5,801 bases of DNA from JBEKVE01 sp049514335 (GTDB taxonomy: Bacteria > Actinomycetota > Acidimicrobiia > Acidimicrobiales > UBA8190): positions 1-5,801 of the forward strand of contig JBEKVE010000221.1 of assembly GCA_049514335.1 (NCBI GenBank), given 5' to 3'. Shown here piece by piece: positions 1 through 5,481 of this stretch. The notes under the pieces are model-generated. The model saw only the letters and a program-made list of their open reading frames with translations. It ran no database searches and was not told where the DNA came from. The number at the start of each line of letters is the position of its first letter. Within the stretch, counting starts at the first letter, position 1. The position numbers were made by a program, and so were the translations under genes.

Positions 1-1028
1 GACGTGGGCATGCACACGTTGGCGGTGTTGTCGGGATCGTTGAGAGAGTCGTTGGAGACAGACCCCGTGCCGTAGCCGACAGGCTTTCCCGCGGGCGTGC
101 CGTAGCTCGTCACGTCCATGGTGGTTCCCATGAGCGTGATCGTGGTCGGGCCCTCGTAATAGCAGCCGTTGTTCTGGGCCAGGTCCTCGAGAGTGGTGTT
201 GTCGGTCGGGATGGGCTCGGTGGGCTGATTGTCGACCCAGGAGGTGTAGGTGGGAGTGCCGGAACAGTCCTGGATCCACTTCTGGCTCGTGTCGGCCGTC
301 TTGACGTTCTGGAATGTGGGGCTGTCGCACACCCAGATCGAGTCGTTCACGAAGAGGTTGCCCGTGAGCGAGTCCGTGGGAGCGAACTCGAGGTTGACGC
401 AATTGCTGTTGAGCGAATTCGGGTTGGGCGAGGCCCAGTAGTACTTGCACGTCGGATCGGACCCGAAGTACTGCTGCACCACCTGCGGGTCTTCCTGGTC
501 GTAGTTCATCCACAGGACGTCCAGCAGGAAGCTGTTGAGCGGCTGCAGGGTGATGACCGCCGTCTGGTAGTCGTAGTCGTTGGTGTAGCCCGCCGCCCCC
601 ACGATGTCGATGCTCAACAGCCCCGTGGCGGTATTGATGGACGGGTTGTCGATGAGGAAGAAGGCCGGAGGCCCGGCGGTGCTGGTGGTGCCAGGCACAC
701 TGGTCCAGGTCCCGAAGCTGAGGCTGCTGCACACCGAGGACGAGGACGTGAGCGTGGAGGTGGTGGACGATCCACCGGTGACGAAGGTGGCGTTGCAGGC
801 GGCGAAGTCTCCGTTGGCGTTGACCTCGTAGAGGTACTCGTCGAGGCCCGACTCCATGGCGCGGTACGCCTCGTGCTGGATCACGTCCTTGGTCACGATG
901 GGGAATTGCTGGAAGGTGTCCTGCGTGAGCATGAAGGTGCCCAGCGTGACGAGCAGGACCACGCCGAGGATGAGCGGCATGGTCTGGCCATGTTCGTCAC
1001 GGCGTCCACGGGTGCGACTGTGACCCAT
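1..1028 (-). CDS. PilX-like minor pilin / pilus assembly protein, 3' end outside window
   Basis: At least 342 residues are visible; the C-terminus lies beyond the left edge. A basic head (GHSRTRGRR) leads to one hydrophobic segment at about residues 17-35. The motif EAYRAMESGLDEYLYEVN at 53-70 matches the A-x-E-x-G-L-x-x-Y-L pattern typical of actinobacterial PilX-like proteins. Further on, LFVNDSIWVCDSPTF (225-239) and CYYEGPTTITLMG (289-301) also fit that family as I know it. Several cysteines (78, 100, 194, 210, 234, 255, 289, 339) suggest disulfides in an exported domain. The prepilin site is poor: G14 is followed by QTMPL, with no Glu at +5, so cleavage by the prepilin peptidase is uncertain. 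I chose this start because GAGGAGGGGG sits just before it. An in-frame ATG at 1070, two bases after the preceding stop, would add 14 residues. It is the last visible gene of the pilin operon. By analogy it would be a minor pilin or tip component; that role is inferred. Confidence 0.85.
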   Translation of the reverse strand, partial: MGHSRTRGRRDEHGQTMPLILGVVLLVTLGTFMLTQDTFQQFPIVTKDVIQHEAYRAMESGLDEYLYEVNANGDFAACNATFVTGGSSTTSTLTSSSSVCSSLSFGTWTSVPGTTSTAGPPAFFLIDNPSINTATGLLSIDIVGAAGYTNDYDYQTAVITLQPLNSFLLDVLWMNYDQEDPQVVQQYFGSDPTCKYYWASPNPNSLNSNCVNLEFAPTDSLTGNLFVNDSIWVCDSPTFQNVKTADTSQKWIQDCSGTPTYTSWVDNQPTEPIPTDNTTLEDLAQNNGCYYEGPTTITLMGTTMDVTSYGTPAGKPVGYGTGSVSNDSLNDPDNTANVCMPT

Positions 1029-1072
1029 GATCCCCCTCCTCTCCGCCGGTCCCCTTGGGTGCCTGCGCATGT

Positions 1073-1993
1073 TCACCCCACCGCCGAGCTGTAGTTCGGT
1101 GAGAAGAGGTACGCCATGGTCTGGTACCCCGTGGGCTGTCCGCCCGGGCTCTTCGTGGCCTGGAGGCTCAACGACACGGCACTGATCTCGCTCACCTGGG
1201 TGGCGCTGCAGCTTTGGTCGTAGACCGAGGTACCGGCGGCGAAGTTGCTGGTCGGCGTGAAGCTGTTCACCGGGATCGAGGTGGCGCCCACGGAGGCGCC
1301 CGCACTCCCGGCGGTGACGGTCTGCGCCGTGGATCCCGTGCCGATGACGAGGGTGTCGCTGCCGGCGACGGCCGTCGTGAGGCTGTTGACCGAAAGCGTG
1401 GTCACCGGGCCGCCCGTGCTCAGCGCCGACTTCAAGGTGGTGCCTCCGGTCCCCGGAGGCGGGCCGCCGCAGCTGCCGCCGCCCTGGAGGGTGTAGGTGA
1501 ACACCGGGCTGCCGCCGGTGCCGTTGGTGAGGTAGTTGATGAGCAGGATCGAGCGTGTGGCCGAGGTGTACACACACGTGGAGGTGGGGTTGGCAGCGAA
1601 CGGGCACGTGCCAGCGGTGGGAACGTAGATGTCGGCGGTGAACGTGCGCGTCCCGCCCACGCCGTTGCTCACCGACACGACCACTTTCTCCGGGCCGTTG
1701 GCGTTCCCGTCGTTGGTGTAGAAGGTGGCGGCGTTGGCGCTGGCCGACAAGAAGGGGAACGTCGTGGAGGTGGGCGACGGATCGACCGCCTCGTGGATGA
1801 ACCTGGTGGCGACCTCCGAGGCCAGCACGAGTTGGTCGACGGCGGTGTAGGTGTTCTGCACCGCCGTGCTCTCCCGGAAGAAGACCGGCACCACCGGGAA
1901 GGCGGCCGCCAGGACGATGGCGACGATCAGGACGGTCAGTGCCGTCTCCACCAAGGTGAACCCGGCCTCGTCGGGCCTGCGGGGCAGGGTCAT
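1073..1993 (-). CDS. PilW/GspJ-like prepilin with inserted Gly/Ser/Thr-rich module
   Basis: This is a 306-residue protein with a classical type IV prepilin start. A short basic leader ends at G11, then FTLVE with Glu16 at +5, then a hydrophobic helix to about residue 38. The leader peptidase should cut after G11 and methylate F12. After the helix come a heptad-like stalk (VQNTYTAVDQLVLASEVATRF) and a beta-rich, Thr/Ser-rich globular part with cysteines at 130, 140, 175 and 262. The end (ISAVSLSLQATKSPGG...) resembles the last strands of GspJ/PilW proteins. Residues 187-260 form an apparent insertion before those strands, with the motifs LSVNSLTTAVAGSDTLVIG and GATSIPVNSFTPTSNFAAG. The ATG overlaps the stop of the PilV-like gene by 4 bp (ATGA), which chooses this start over longer in-frame options and implies translational coupling. 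The PilW/GspJ assignment rests on operon position and terminal pattern; 'minor pilin' is the safer name. Confidence 0.87.
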   Translation of the reverse strand: MTLPRRPDEAGFTLVETALTVLIVAIVLAAAFPVVPVFFRESTAVQNTYTAVDQLVLASEVATRFIHEAVDPSPTSTTFPFLSASANAATFYTNDGNANGPEKVVVSVSNGVGGTRTFTADIYVPTAGTCPFAANPTSTCVYTSATRSILLINYLTNGTGGSPVFTYTLQGGGSCGGPPPGTGGTTLKSALSTGGPVTTLSVNSLTTAVAGSDTLVIGTGSTAQTVTAGSAGASVGATSIPVNSFTPTSNFAAGTSVYDQSCSATQVSEISAVSLSLQATKSPGGQPTGYQTMAYLFSPNYSSAVG

Positions 1994-3378
1994 GGCACGG
2001 TCACCGGGACGGCCGTGCCGAACGGATAGGTGGTGCTGCCGTAGGTCACGCCCGAGGCCGAGACCTGCATGGTGAACGAGTCGCTCGTGGCGTTGTAGGG
2101 GATCTTGACGGTGAAGGTCTGAGAGAGGATGGCGGTCTGGTCGGTGTAGGTATTCGCCGACCCCGCGAATCCCGCCAACCCATAGACCTCTGGGGTGGAG
2201 CTGGCGGGCTTGTCCGCCGCCGGGCATCCGTCGCCGGGCGCGGCCGCGTCGCTCACGGTGGCGGTGGCGTTGTTGGGCGGGGTGGTGAAGCCCCCGGTCC
2301 GCGTCACCGAAAGTGCGAGCACGTACAGACCGGTGATCGACGCCGAGGCCGACCCCTCGGGCACCAAGGTGAAGGTGGCGGGGCTCGTCGGTTCCTCCTG
2401 CGTGACGCCGGCGATGGTGGTGCAGTCGCCGTACCAGATGGAATACGGCGTGGGGGTCCCCGACGAGTTGGCGTACGGGAAGAGCGAGAACGACGTGCCA
2501 TTGCTCCCCGAGGCGTTGACCACCGCCGTGCCGTTGGGCTGGAGGCTCGTCCCGTTGCTCACCGAGATGGGCATCCCGGTGGCGGCCGGAGCCGTACCGG
2601 GGCTCACCGACACGGTCCCCAATTCGTCGTAGTGGAAGGTGACGAAGGTGGGCAGTCCGGCCGTGGCCACGGTGGCGGTCTGGCTGGGTGACAGGTTCTC
2701 CTGGTAGTCGATGAACGATGGGCCCCCCGGGGGGCTCGCCAGCTGCACGGTGTAGGTCCCCACCGGCTCCTCGAGGTAGACGCAGCCGTATTGATCGGGG
2801 TTGTACGTGGTCTCGCTGCCACCGCTCGGCGTGATCTCCACCTGCACGTTGGTGAGGCTGGCGGTGTCATGGGGGGCCTGGGGGGCTTGGGCACCGTAGA
2901 TCCGCACCGAGAGGTACCCGTCTCCGGGAACGATGGTGCCGTACGGCGGGTTGACGATCGCCGTCTCCCCCAAGGCGAGCCCGTGGCCCCACTTCACCGT
3001 CATGGTGGCTCGGATGACCTGGGGCGGGTTGCCTGACGAGCACAGGCTGGGCTGGCTGCCTGTGGTGGCCCACTCGAGGTGGGACCACACCGAGAAGGCG
3101 ACGCCACCGATGGTGATGGGGGTGCTCGTGAGCAGGACATCCCGGGAGATGTTGGACTCGAGGGTGCTCAGCGGGTCGTTGGAGATCGTCTCCATGTACT
3201 GCTCGGCGAGCTCGGTGGCGGAGACCTTCTCGCGGTTGACGGCGGCCTGCTGGACGACGTTGTCCACGAGGTACGAGGAGGCCACCAGGACGGTCAACAG
3301 GACGGCCATCGAGATCATGACCTCGACGAGCCCGAACCCACCCTCGTCGTCCATCGGCCGTCGTCCCACCCTCGCCAT
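1990..3378 (-). CDS. PilV-like prepilin with Cna-B-like beta domain
   Basis: The protein has 462 residues. The prepilin signal is clear: leader MARVGRRPMDDEGG, then FGLVEVM with Glu19 at +5 after cleavage at G14, and a hydrophobic helix to about residue 42. The FGLVEVMISMAVL form is typical of PilV/GspI-type minor pilins. The segment after the helix (ELAEQYMETISN) is also usual for that group. At about 176-256 lies a beta-sandwich-like repeat (TNVQVEI, then YGCVYLEEPVGTYTVQLA, then ATVATAGLPTFVTFHYDE). This fits the Cna-B / carboxypeptidase-regulatory-like folds often carried by actinobacterial pilins. Two further Thr/Ser-rich beta regions follow, and the length is well above the 150-200 residues of proteobacterial PilV. 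GGAGAGG lies seven bases before the ATG and supports this start over the ATG at codon 9. It is the first prepilin of the operon and overlaps the next gene by ATGA. Likely role: exported minor pilin at the pilus tip or priming complex, possibly adhesive (inferred). Confidence 0.87.
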   Translation of the reverse strand: MARVGRRPMDDEGGFGLVEVMISMAVLLTVLVASSYLVDNVVQQAAVNREKVSATELAEQYMETISNDPLSTLESNISRDVLLTSTPITIGGVAFSVWSHLEWATTGSQPSLCSSGNPPQVIRATMTVKWGHGLALGETAIVNPPYGTIVPGDGYLSVRIYGAQAPQAPHDTASLTNVQVEITPSGGSETTYNPDQYGCVYLEEPVGTYTVQLASPPGGPSFIDYQENLSPSQTATVATAGLPTFVTFHYDELGTVSVSPGTAPAATGMPISVSNGTSLQPNGTAVVNASGSNGTSFSLFPYANSSGTPTPYSIWYGDCTTIAGVTQEEPTSPATFTLVPEGSASASITGLYVLALSVTRTGGFTTPPNNATATVSDAAAPGDGCPAADKPASSTPEVYGLAGFAGSANTYTDQTAILSQTFTVKIPYNATSDSFTMQVSASGVTYGSTTYPFGTAVPVTVP

Positions 3379-3488
3379 GCGTCGTCCTCTCCGCCCCGGG
3401 CCCGTGACCCGGAGCACGCACCCGGGCGCCGACCGGCGCGGGGCTGGTCGCGGCCCGTGCGCACCGGGTCGCGCCGGCCACAGCGTCA

Positions 3489-3563
3489 GCGAAGGGCAGG
3501 GCGTGAGGGACGCCTTCGCCCCGGACTGCCGGGAGCCTCCTGTGTGGCTGTGCGGTGCCACAC
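3489..3563 (-). promoter_or_regulatory. Candidate structured leader RNA (three adjacent hairpins)
   Basis: Three inverted repeats lie almost end to end. At 3489-3519, GCGAAGG pairs with CCTTCGC, and inner pairs are possible beyond a bulge. At 3520-3533, CCCGG pairs with CCGGG across a 4-base loop. At 3542-3563, GTGTGGC pairs with GCCACAC across an 8-base loop. All pairs listed are perfect. If the pilin operon is transcribed from further right, this block would lie in its untranslated leader, 111-185 bases before the start codon. In GC-rich DNA short hairpins arise by chance, so a regulatory role is only a suggestion. Confidence 0.3.
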
Positions 3564-3647
3564 GGGAGGGATCGACACGAGGAGTGACAATCTTGACGGT
3601 GCGTGGTGAGAATCCTGCGCTCCGTGGCCCCCCGGCCCGAGTACGTC

Positions 3648-3670
3648 GGCGCCCGGCCCCTGCGGGCGCC
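3648..3670 (-). terminator. Possible terminator hairpin after the small ORF
   Basis: A perfect 8-bp stem (GGCGCCCG / CGGGCGCC) with a 7-base loop begins 14 bases after the stop codon of the small ORF. No U-tract follows on the minus strand, so it is not a classical intrinsic terminator. Actinobacterial terminators often lack the U-tract. A second palindrome, GGCCCTCGAGGGCC at 3688-3701, lies inside the end of the small ORF. Confidence 0.35.
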
Positions 3671-3684
3671 CGGGTGACCGGGTC

Positions 3685-3864
3685 CTAGGCCCTCGAGGGC
3701 CAGGGGTCGTCGTAGTCGGACGTGCTCCAACGCGCCTGACTCGTCGTCCAGGATTCGTGTCGGCGCCCGGCGGGCGCCTCCATGATCAGGACGCCGCTTC
3801 CACCGCTGCCGCCGTGGCGGGGGCGGTGCGAGACGATGCGGCCCAGGGTCTGCTTCAGTTGCAT
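3685..3864 (-). CDS. Small unknown protein (59 aa), possible first gene of the pilin operon
   Basis: I do not recognise this protein. It begins MQLKQTLGRIVSHRPRHGG, continues with a Gly/Ser stretch (GGSGGSGVLIME) and ends with a Trp/Tyr/Asp-rich tail (SWTTSQARWSTSDYDDPWPS). There is no signal peptide, membrane segment or cysteine. Support for its being real: almost every codon ends in G or C, GAGGAA lies eight bases before the ATG, and it shares the strand of the pilin genes. Against it: it is short, and a gap of about 306 bases separates it from the PilV-like gene. The frame also stays open upstream, including a GTG seven codons earlier, but the ribosome-binding site favours this ATG. Function unknown. 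Confidence 0.45.
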   Translation of the reverse strand: MQLKQTLGRIVSHRPRHGGSGGSGVLIMEAPAGRRHESWTTSQARWSTSDYDDPWPSRA

Positions 3865-3994
3865 AGCGGGTTCCTCGTGATCCACTGTCGGATCCCCCCC
3901 GTCGGCGTAGCCGTTCGTGTGGCCCGTCCCGTCTGGAAGTCTCCTCGTCTCTCGCCGCCCACGCCCCCAATCTTCGGCACTAAGCGTGGTGACC

Positions 3995-4023
3995 ATGAGA
4001 CAGACCGCCACTTATTGTGGCAA
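3995..4023 (-). promoter_or_regulatory. Candidate sigma-70-type promoter for the small ORF and perhaps the pilin operon
   Basis: On the minus strand TTGCCA (4023-4018, five of six matches to TTGACA) is followed after exactly 17 bases by TCTCAT (4000-3995, four of six matches to TATAAT). It lies just past the stop codon of the ribonuclease gene and about 130 bases before the small ORF, which is a sensible place for a new promoter. The match at -10 is modest and lacks the usual A at position 2. Confidence 0.3.
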
Positions 4024-4039
4024 CAGAGGGTCCGTATCC

Positions 4040-4471
4040 TCAGCCCGGCTGGCGCGTCGCGTACACGTCGGGGAGCGCCAATTCGGCACCGCGACGGGCG
4101 GGATCCAGTGCCACCAGCACGAACTGGCGACGGTCCCCGCGCTCGAGTACCTCACGGGCGCCGCGCGGCGGTGGGACGCCGAGGCCGGCGAGGGGGACGT
4201 AACACACCATGCTCCCACCCACGTCGACCATGGCCCCGTGCGACACGAAGGTGCTGACGGTCCCCTCGACGGTGGTGCCCACCGGGTGCTCGGACACGAA
4301 CGTCAAGAACGTGAGCGGATCGTTGACCGCCGGTGGGGGCTCCCCGCCCCGCCGGCGCCGGCGCGCCGGGCCGTCGTCGGATACCGCATCGCCGTCGTGG
4401 CGTGCCTCTCCGGGTTGCGGCGGGGCGATGGCCTCCACCGTGGCCAGATCGATGGCGGCCGGGTCGTGGGG
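4040..4471 (-). pseudogene. S1 RNA-binding domain, C-terminal part of the ribonuclease gene in a shifted frame
   Basis: This 143-residue stretch is open up to a TGA and lies in the -1 frame relative to the nuclease part. It starts with a plausible linker (PHDPAAIDLATVEAIAPP, then an acidic stretch and RRRRR). It continues into an S1 OB-fold at about fragment residues 62-135: GTTVEGTVSTFVSHGAMVDV, then YVPLAGL, then REVLERGDRRQFVLVALD, and ends with LALPDVY. The pattern G-x-x-V-x-G-x-V followed by G-A-x-V-x-V is the usual S1 signature. No ATG and no convincing ribosome-binding site precede the domain, so it is unlikely to be a separate gene. With one extra base in the C run at 4468-4473 it fuses in frame to the nuclease, giving 444 residues in all. 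The S1 domain would hold the RNA substrate or tether the enzyme to RNA (inferred). Confidence 0.7.
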
Positions 4472-5373
4472 GGCTCCTCCGCGCCTTGTTCGGGTGCCGC
4501 ACCGCCGGCCGACACCGGCTCGGTCGCCCCGGGGACGGCCTTCGACGACCGGGCGGCCTTCTTGGGCGCTGTCGCCGTCTTGGTCGCCTTGGTCGGCTTG
4601 TCCGCCTTGTCCGCCTTGGCGGCTTTGTCGGCTTTGTCGGCTTTGTCGGCCTTGGCGGTCTTGGTGGCTTTGACCGCCTTGTCCGTCTTGGCGGCCTTCT
4701 CGGCCTTCGTCGTCTTGTCCGCCTTGGCGGCCTTGTCCGTCTTGGACACCTTCTCCGCCTTGGTGGTCTTGGCGGCCTTGCCCGCCTTGGCGGGCTTGTC
4801 CGCCTTGGCCGCCTTCTCGGTCTTGGTGGCGCTGGCGGCCTTGTCGGGCAGGCCCGCTTGGTCGGTGTCGGGCGCAGCGGAGCCCGACCGCCTCCCCCGG
4901 CGCGTCCTCGGGGACGCGCTGCCTCCCGCCGACATGGCGGCCCGGCTCCGGGCGCCGCGCACCGGGTTGCGGGGGGTGAAGATCCAGCCCGCGCCGGGCA
5001 CCCGCTTGCCCCCGATGAGCCGGTCCTCGTCGAACAGCCAGGGGTGCTCGCCGTGGAATTCCTGGAACGAGTCGTTGGAGAGGACGCGCCCGTTCACCCG
5101 CTCCGCCACCCGCAGCAGGAAGGCGTCCCCCCTCCCCACCGCCCCGGCCGGGGGCGAGACCACCTCGGCGTGCGCCACCGCCTCGTCGAAGGCCTTGCGC
5201 TCGGCGGGATCGATCCGGTGCCCGAAGGTGGCGTCGACGACGACGATGACCTCGTCGTCGGGGTACTCGATCTGCAGCTCCCGTACCGCCTCGTCGAGCT
5301 GGGCCAGGCTCGGCGCCGACCTGCCTTCGGTGGCGATGTTGGAGCCGTCGACGACGATGTAGGAGGGGTCCAT
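4303..5373 (-). CDS. Zc3h12a/Regnase-like NYN-domain ribonuclease with Lys/Ala-rich tail (frameshifted before its S1 domain)
   Basis: As read, the frame gives 356 residues. Residues 4-140 form a PIN-like NYN domain of the Zc3h12a type: YIVVDGSNIA at 5-14 (Asp9), VVVDATF at 44-50 (Asp47), GRGDAF at 80-85 (Asp83), VLSNDSFQEF at 97-106 (Asp101), then LIGGKRVPGAGWIFTP. These acidic residues match the metal-binding set of the family, which cuts single-stranded RNA. From about 178 to 272 the chain is a low-complexity Lys/Ala/Asp/Thr tail (KADKADKADKAAK), like histone H1 or other nucleic-acid-binding tails. After residue 305 the composition changes abruptly to an Arg/Pro-rich 51-residue end, a sign of the wrong frame. 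The true continuation is the S1 domain in the next frame. The ATG is only four residues before the first core strand. No strong ribosome-binding site is seen. Likely an endoribonuclease in RNA decay or processing; its substrate is unknown. Confidence 0.82.
   Translation of the reverse strand: MDPSYIVVDGSNIATEGRSAPSLAQLDEAVRELQIEYPDDEVIVVVDATFGHRIDPAERKAFDEAVAHAEVVSPPAGAVGRGDAFLLRVAERVNGRVLSNDSFQEFHGEHPWLFDEDRLIGGKRVPGAGWIFTPRNPVRGARSRAAMSAGGSASPRTRRGRRSGSAAPDTDQAGLPDKAASATKTEKAAKADKPAKAGKAAKTTKAEKVSKTDKAAKADKTTKAEKAAKTDKAVKATKTAKADKADKADKAAKADKADKPTKATKTATAPKKAARSSKAVPGATEPVSAGGAAPEQGAEEPPTTRPPSIWPRWRPSPRRNPERHATTAMRYPTTARRAGAGGAGSPHRRSTIRSRS
4468..4473 (-). other. Apparent frameshift site (run of six C on the coding strand)
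   Basis: Upstream of this run the natural protein sequence reads ...APEQGAEEPP in one frame. Immediately downstream it reads HDPAAIDLATVEAIA in the -1 frame. Adding one C gives GAG GAG CCC CCC CAC GAC and joins the two without any other change. It is the only homopolymer run in the short interval where the frames can cross. The run does not form a canonical X-XXY-YYZ slippery heptamer, because the base before the two CCC codons is G. A lost base, in the genome or in the assembly, is therefore the simplest reading. Confidence 0.75.
4575..4845. repeat. Degenerate 9-12 bp tandem repeats encoding the Lys/Ala-rich tail
   Basis: The plus strand shows many variants of CTTGTCGGC / CTTGGCGGC in one register, which on the coding strand give Lys-Ala-Asp, Lys-Ala-Ala and Lys-Thr-type triplets. 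At 4621-4647 GGCTTTGTC occurs three times in perfect tandem and uses the rarer AAA codon for lysine. Elsewhere AAG dominates. Such arrays change length readily, so the tail length may vary between strains. Confidence 0.8.
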
Positions 5374-5481
5374 GCCGTGCCCAGTCAACCATCCGCGGAG
5401 CCCGATCTGTCCGACCCTCGGCCCGACCCTCTGCTCCCCCGGGCCCGGCTCGTGGGCAGGATCGGCCCCTAGGATGCCGAC
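5374..5481. promoter_or_regulatory. Divergent intergenic region between the ribonuclease and peptidase genes
   Basis: These 108 bases must hold the control elements of both divergent genes unless the ribonuclease gene is read from a promoter inside its neighbour. A 9-bp direct repeat, CCGACCCTC, occurs at 5411-5419 and 5423-5431, and a palindrome CCGGGCCCGG lies at 5439-5448. Either could be a binding site; both are short and may be chance in DNA this GC-rich. No clear promoter for the minus-strand gene is visible. Confidence 0.4.
5470..5475 (+). promoter_or_regulatory. Candidate -10 box (TAGGAT) for a leaderless peptidase transcript
   Basis: TAGGAT fits the actinobacterial TAnnnT -10 pattern and ends six bases before the GTG start codon. 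Transcription would then begin at or very near the G of the GTG, giving an mRNA without a leader. No -35 match is evident at 17-18 bases upstream. The same bases contain AGGA, seven bases before the GTG, so a weak ribosome-binding site is the competing reading. Confidence 0.4.

Larger units (their letters stand above)
3379..3684 (-). other. Gene-free gap of about 306 bases upstream of the PilV-like gene
   Basis: No convincing coding frame is seen on either strand. The open frame running upstream from the PilV-like start gives an Arg/Pro-rich sequence unlike a prepilin leader. The gap holds a possible terminator hairpin next to the small ORF, three adjoining hairpins in the middle, and the ribosome-binding site of the PilV-like gene at the left end. 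I found no convincing -10/-35 pair, and I did not find the conserved core of a c-di-GMP-I riboswitch (GCAAAC, GACGCAAAGC). Confidence 0.6.

Noticed and set aside
1214..2029. Plus-strand 271-codon open frame
   Set aside because: Gly/Arg/Asp-rich antisense shadow of the PilW-like gene, without a ribosome-binding site or domain.
1994..2227. Longer start for the PilW-like gene
   Set aside because: It would put about 78 residues, lying in a shadow frame of the PilV-like gene, in front of a prepilin signal that must be near the N-terminus. The ATGA overlap gives the right start.
3379..3561. Longer start for the PilV-like gene
   Set aside because: It would add 61 Arg/Pro-rich residues before a prepilin leader. 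The ATG at 3378 has a good ribosome-binding site and gives a leader of normal length.
4003..4024. Small hairpin GCCAC-AATAA-GTGGC after the ribonuclease stop as a terminator
   Set aside because: Only five base pairs and no U-tract. It also overlaps the better-supported promoter candidate.
3379..4039. c-di-GMP riboswitch before the pilin operon
   Set aside because: I looked for the conserved GCAAAC and GACGCAAAGC cores on the minus strand in both gene-free stretches and did not find them.
3917..5362. Long plus-strand open frame (481 codons) with Leu/Ala/Ser repeats
   Set aside because: It is the antisense of the Lys-rich repeat and nuclease of the minus-strand gene. It shows no domain, and its repeats are the mirror of AAG/GCC codons.
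4040..5392. Minus-strand open frame through the whole ribonuclease gene in the S1 frame, giving a collagen-like Gly/Gln/Arg repeat
   Set aside because: Only the part left of about 4471 looks like protein. The rest is the shifted shadow of the NYN domain and Lys-rich tail, kept open by high GC.
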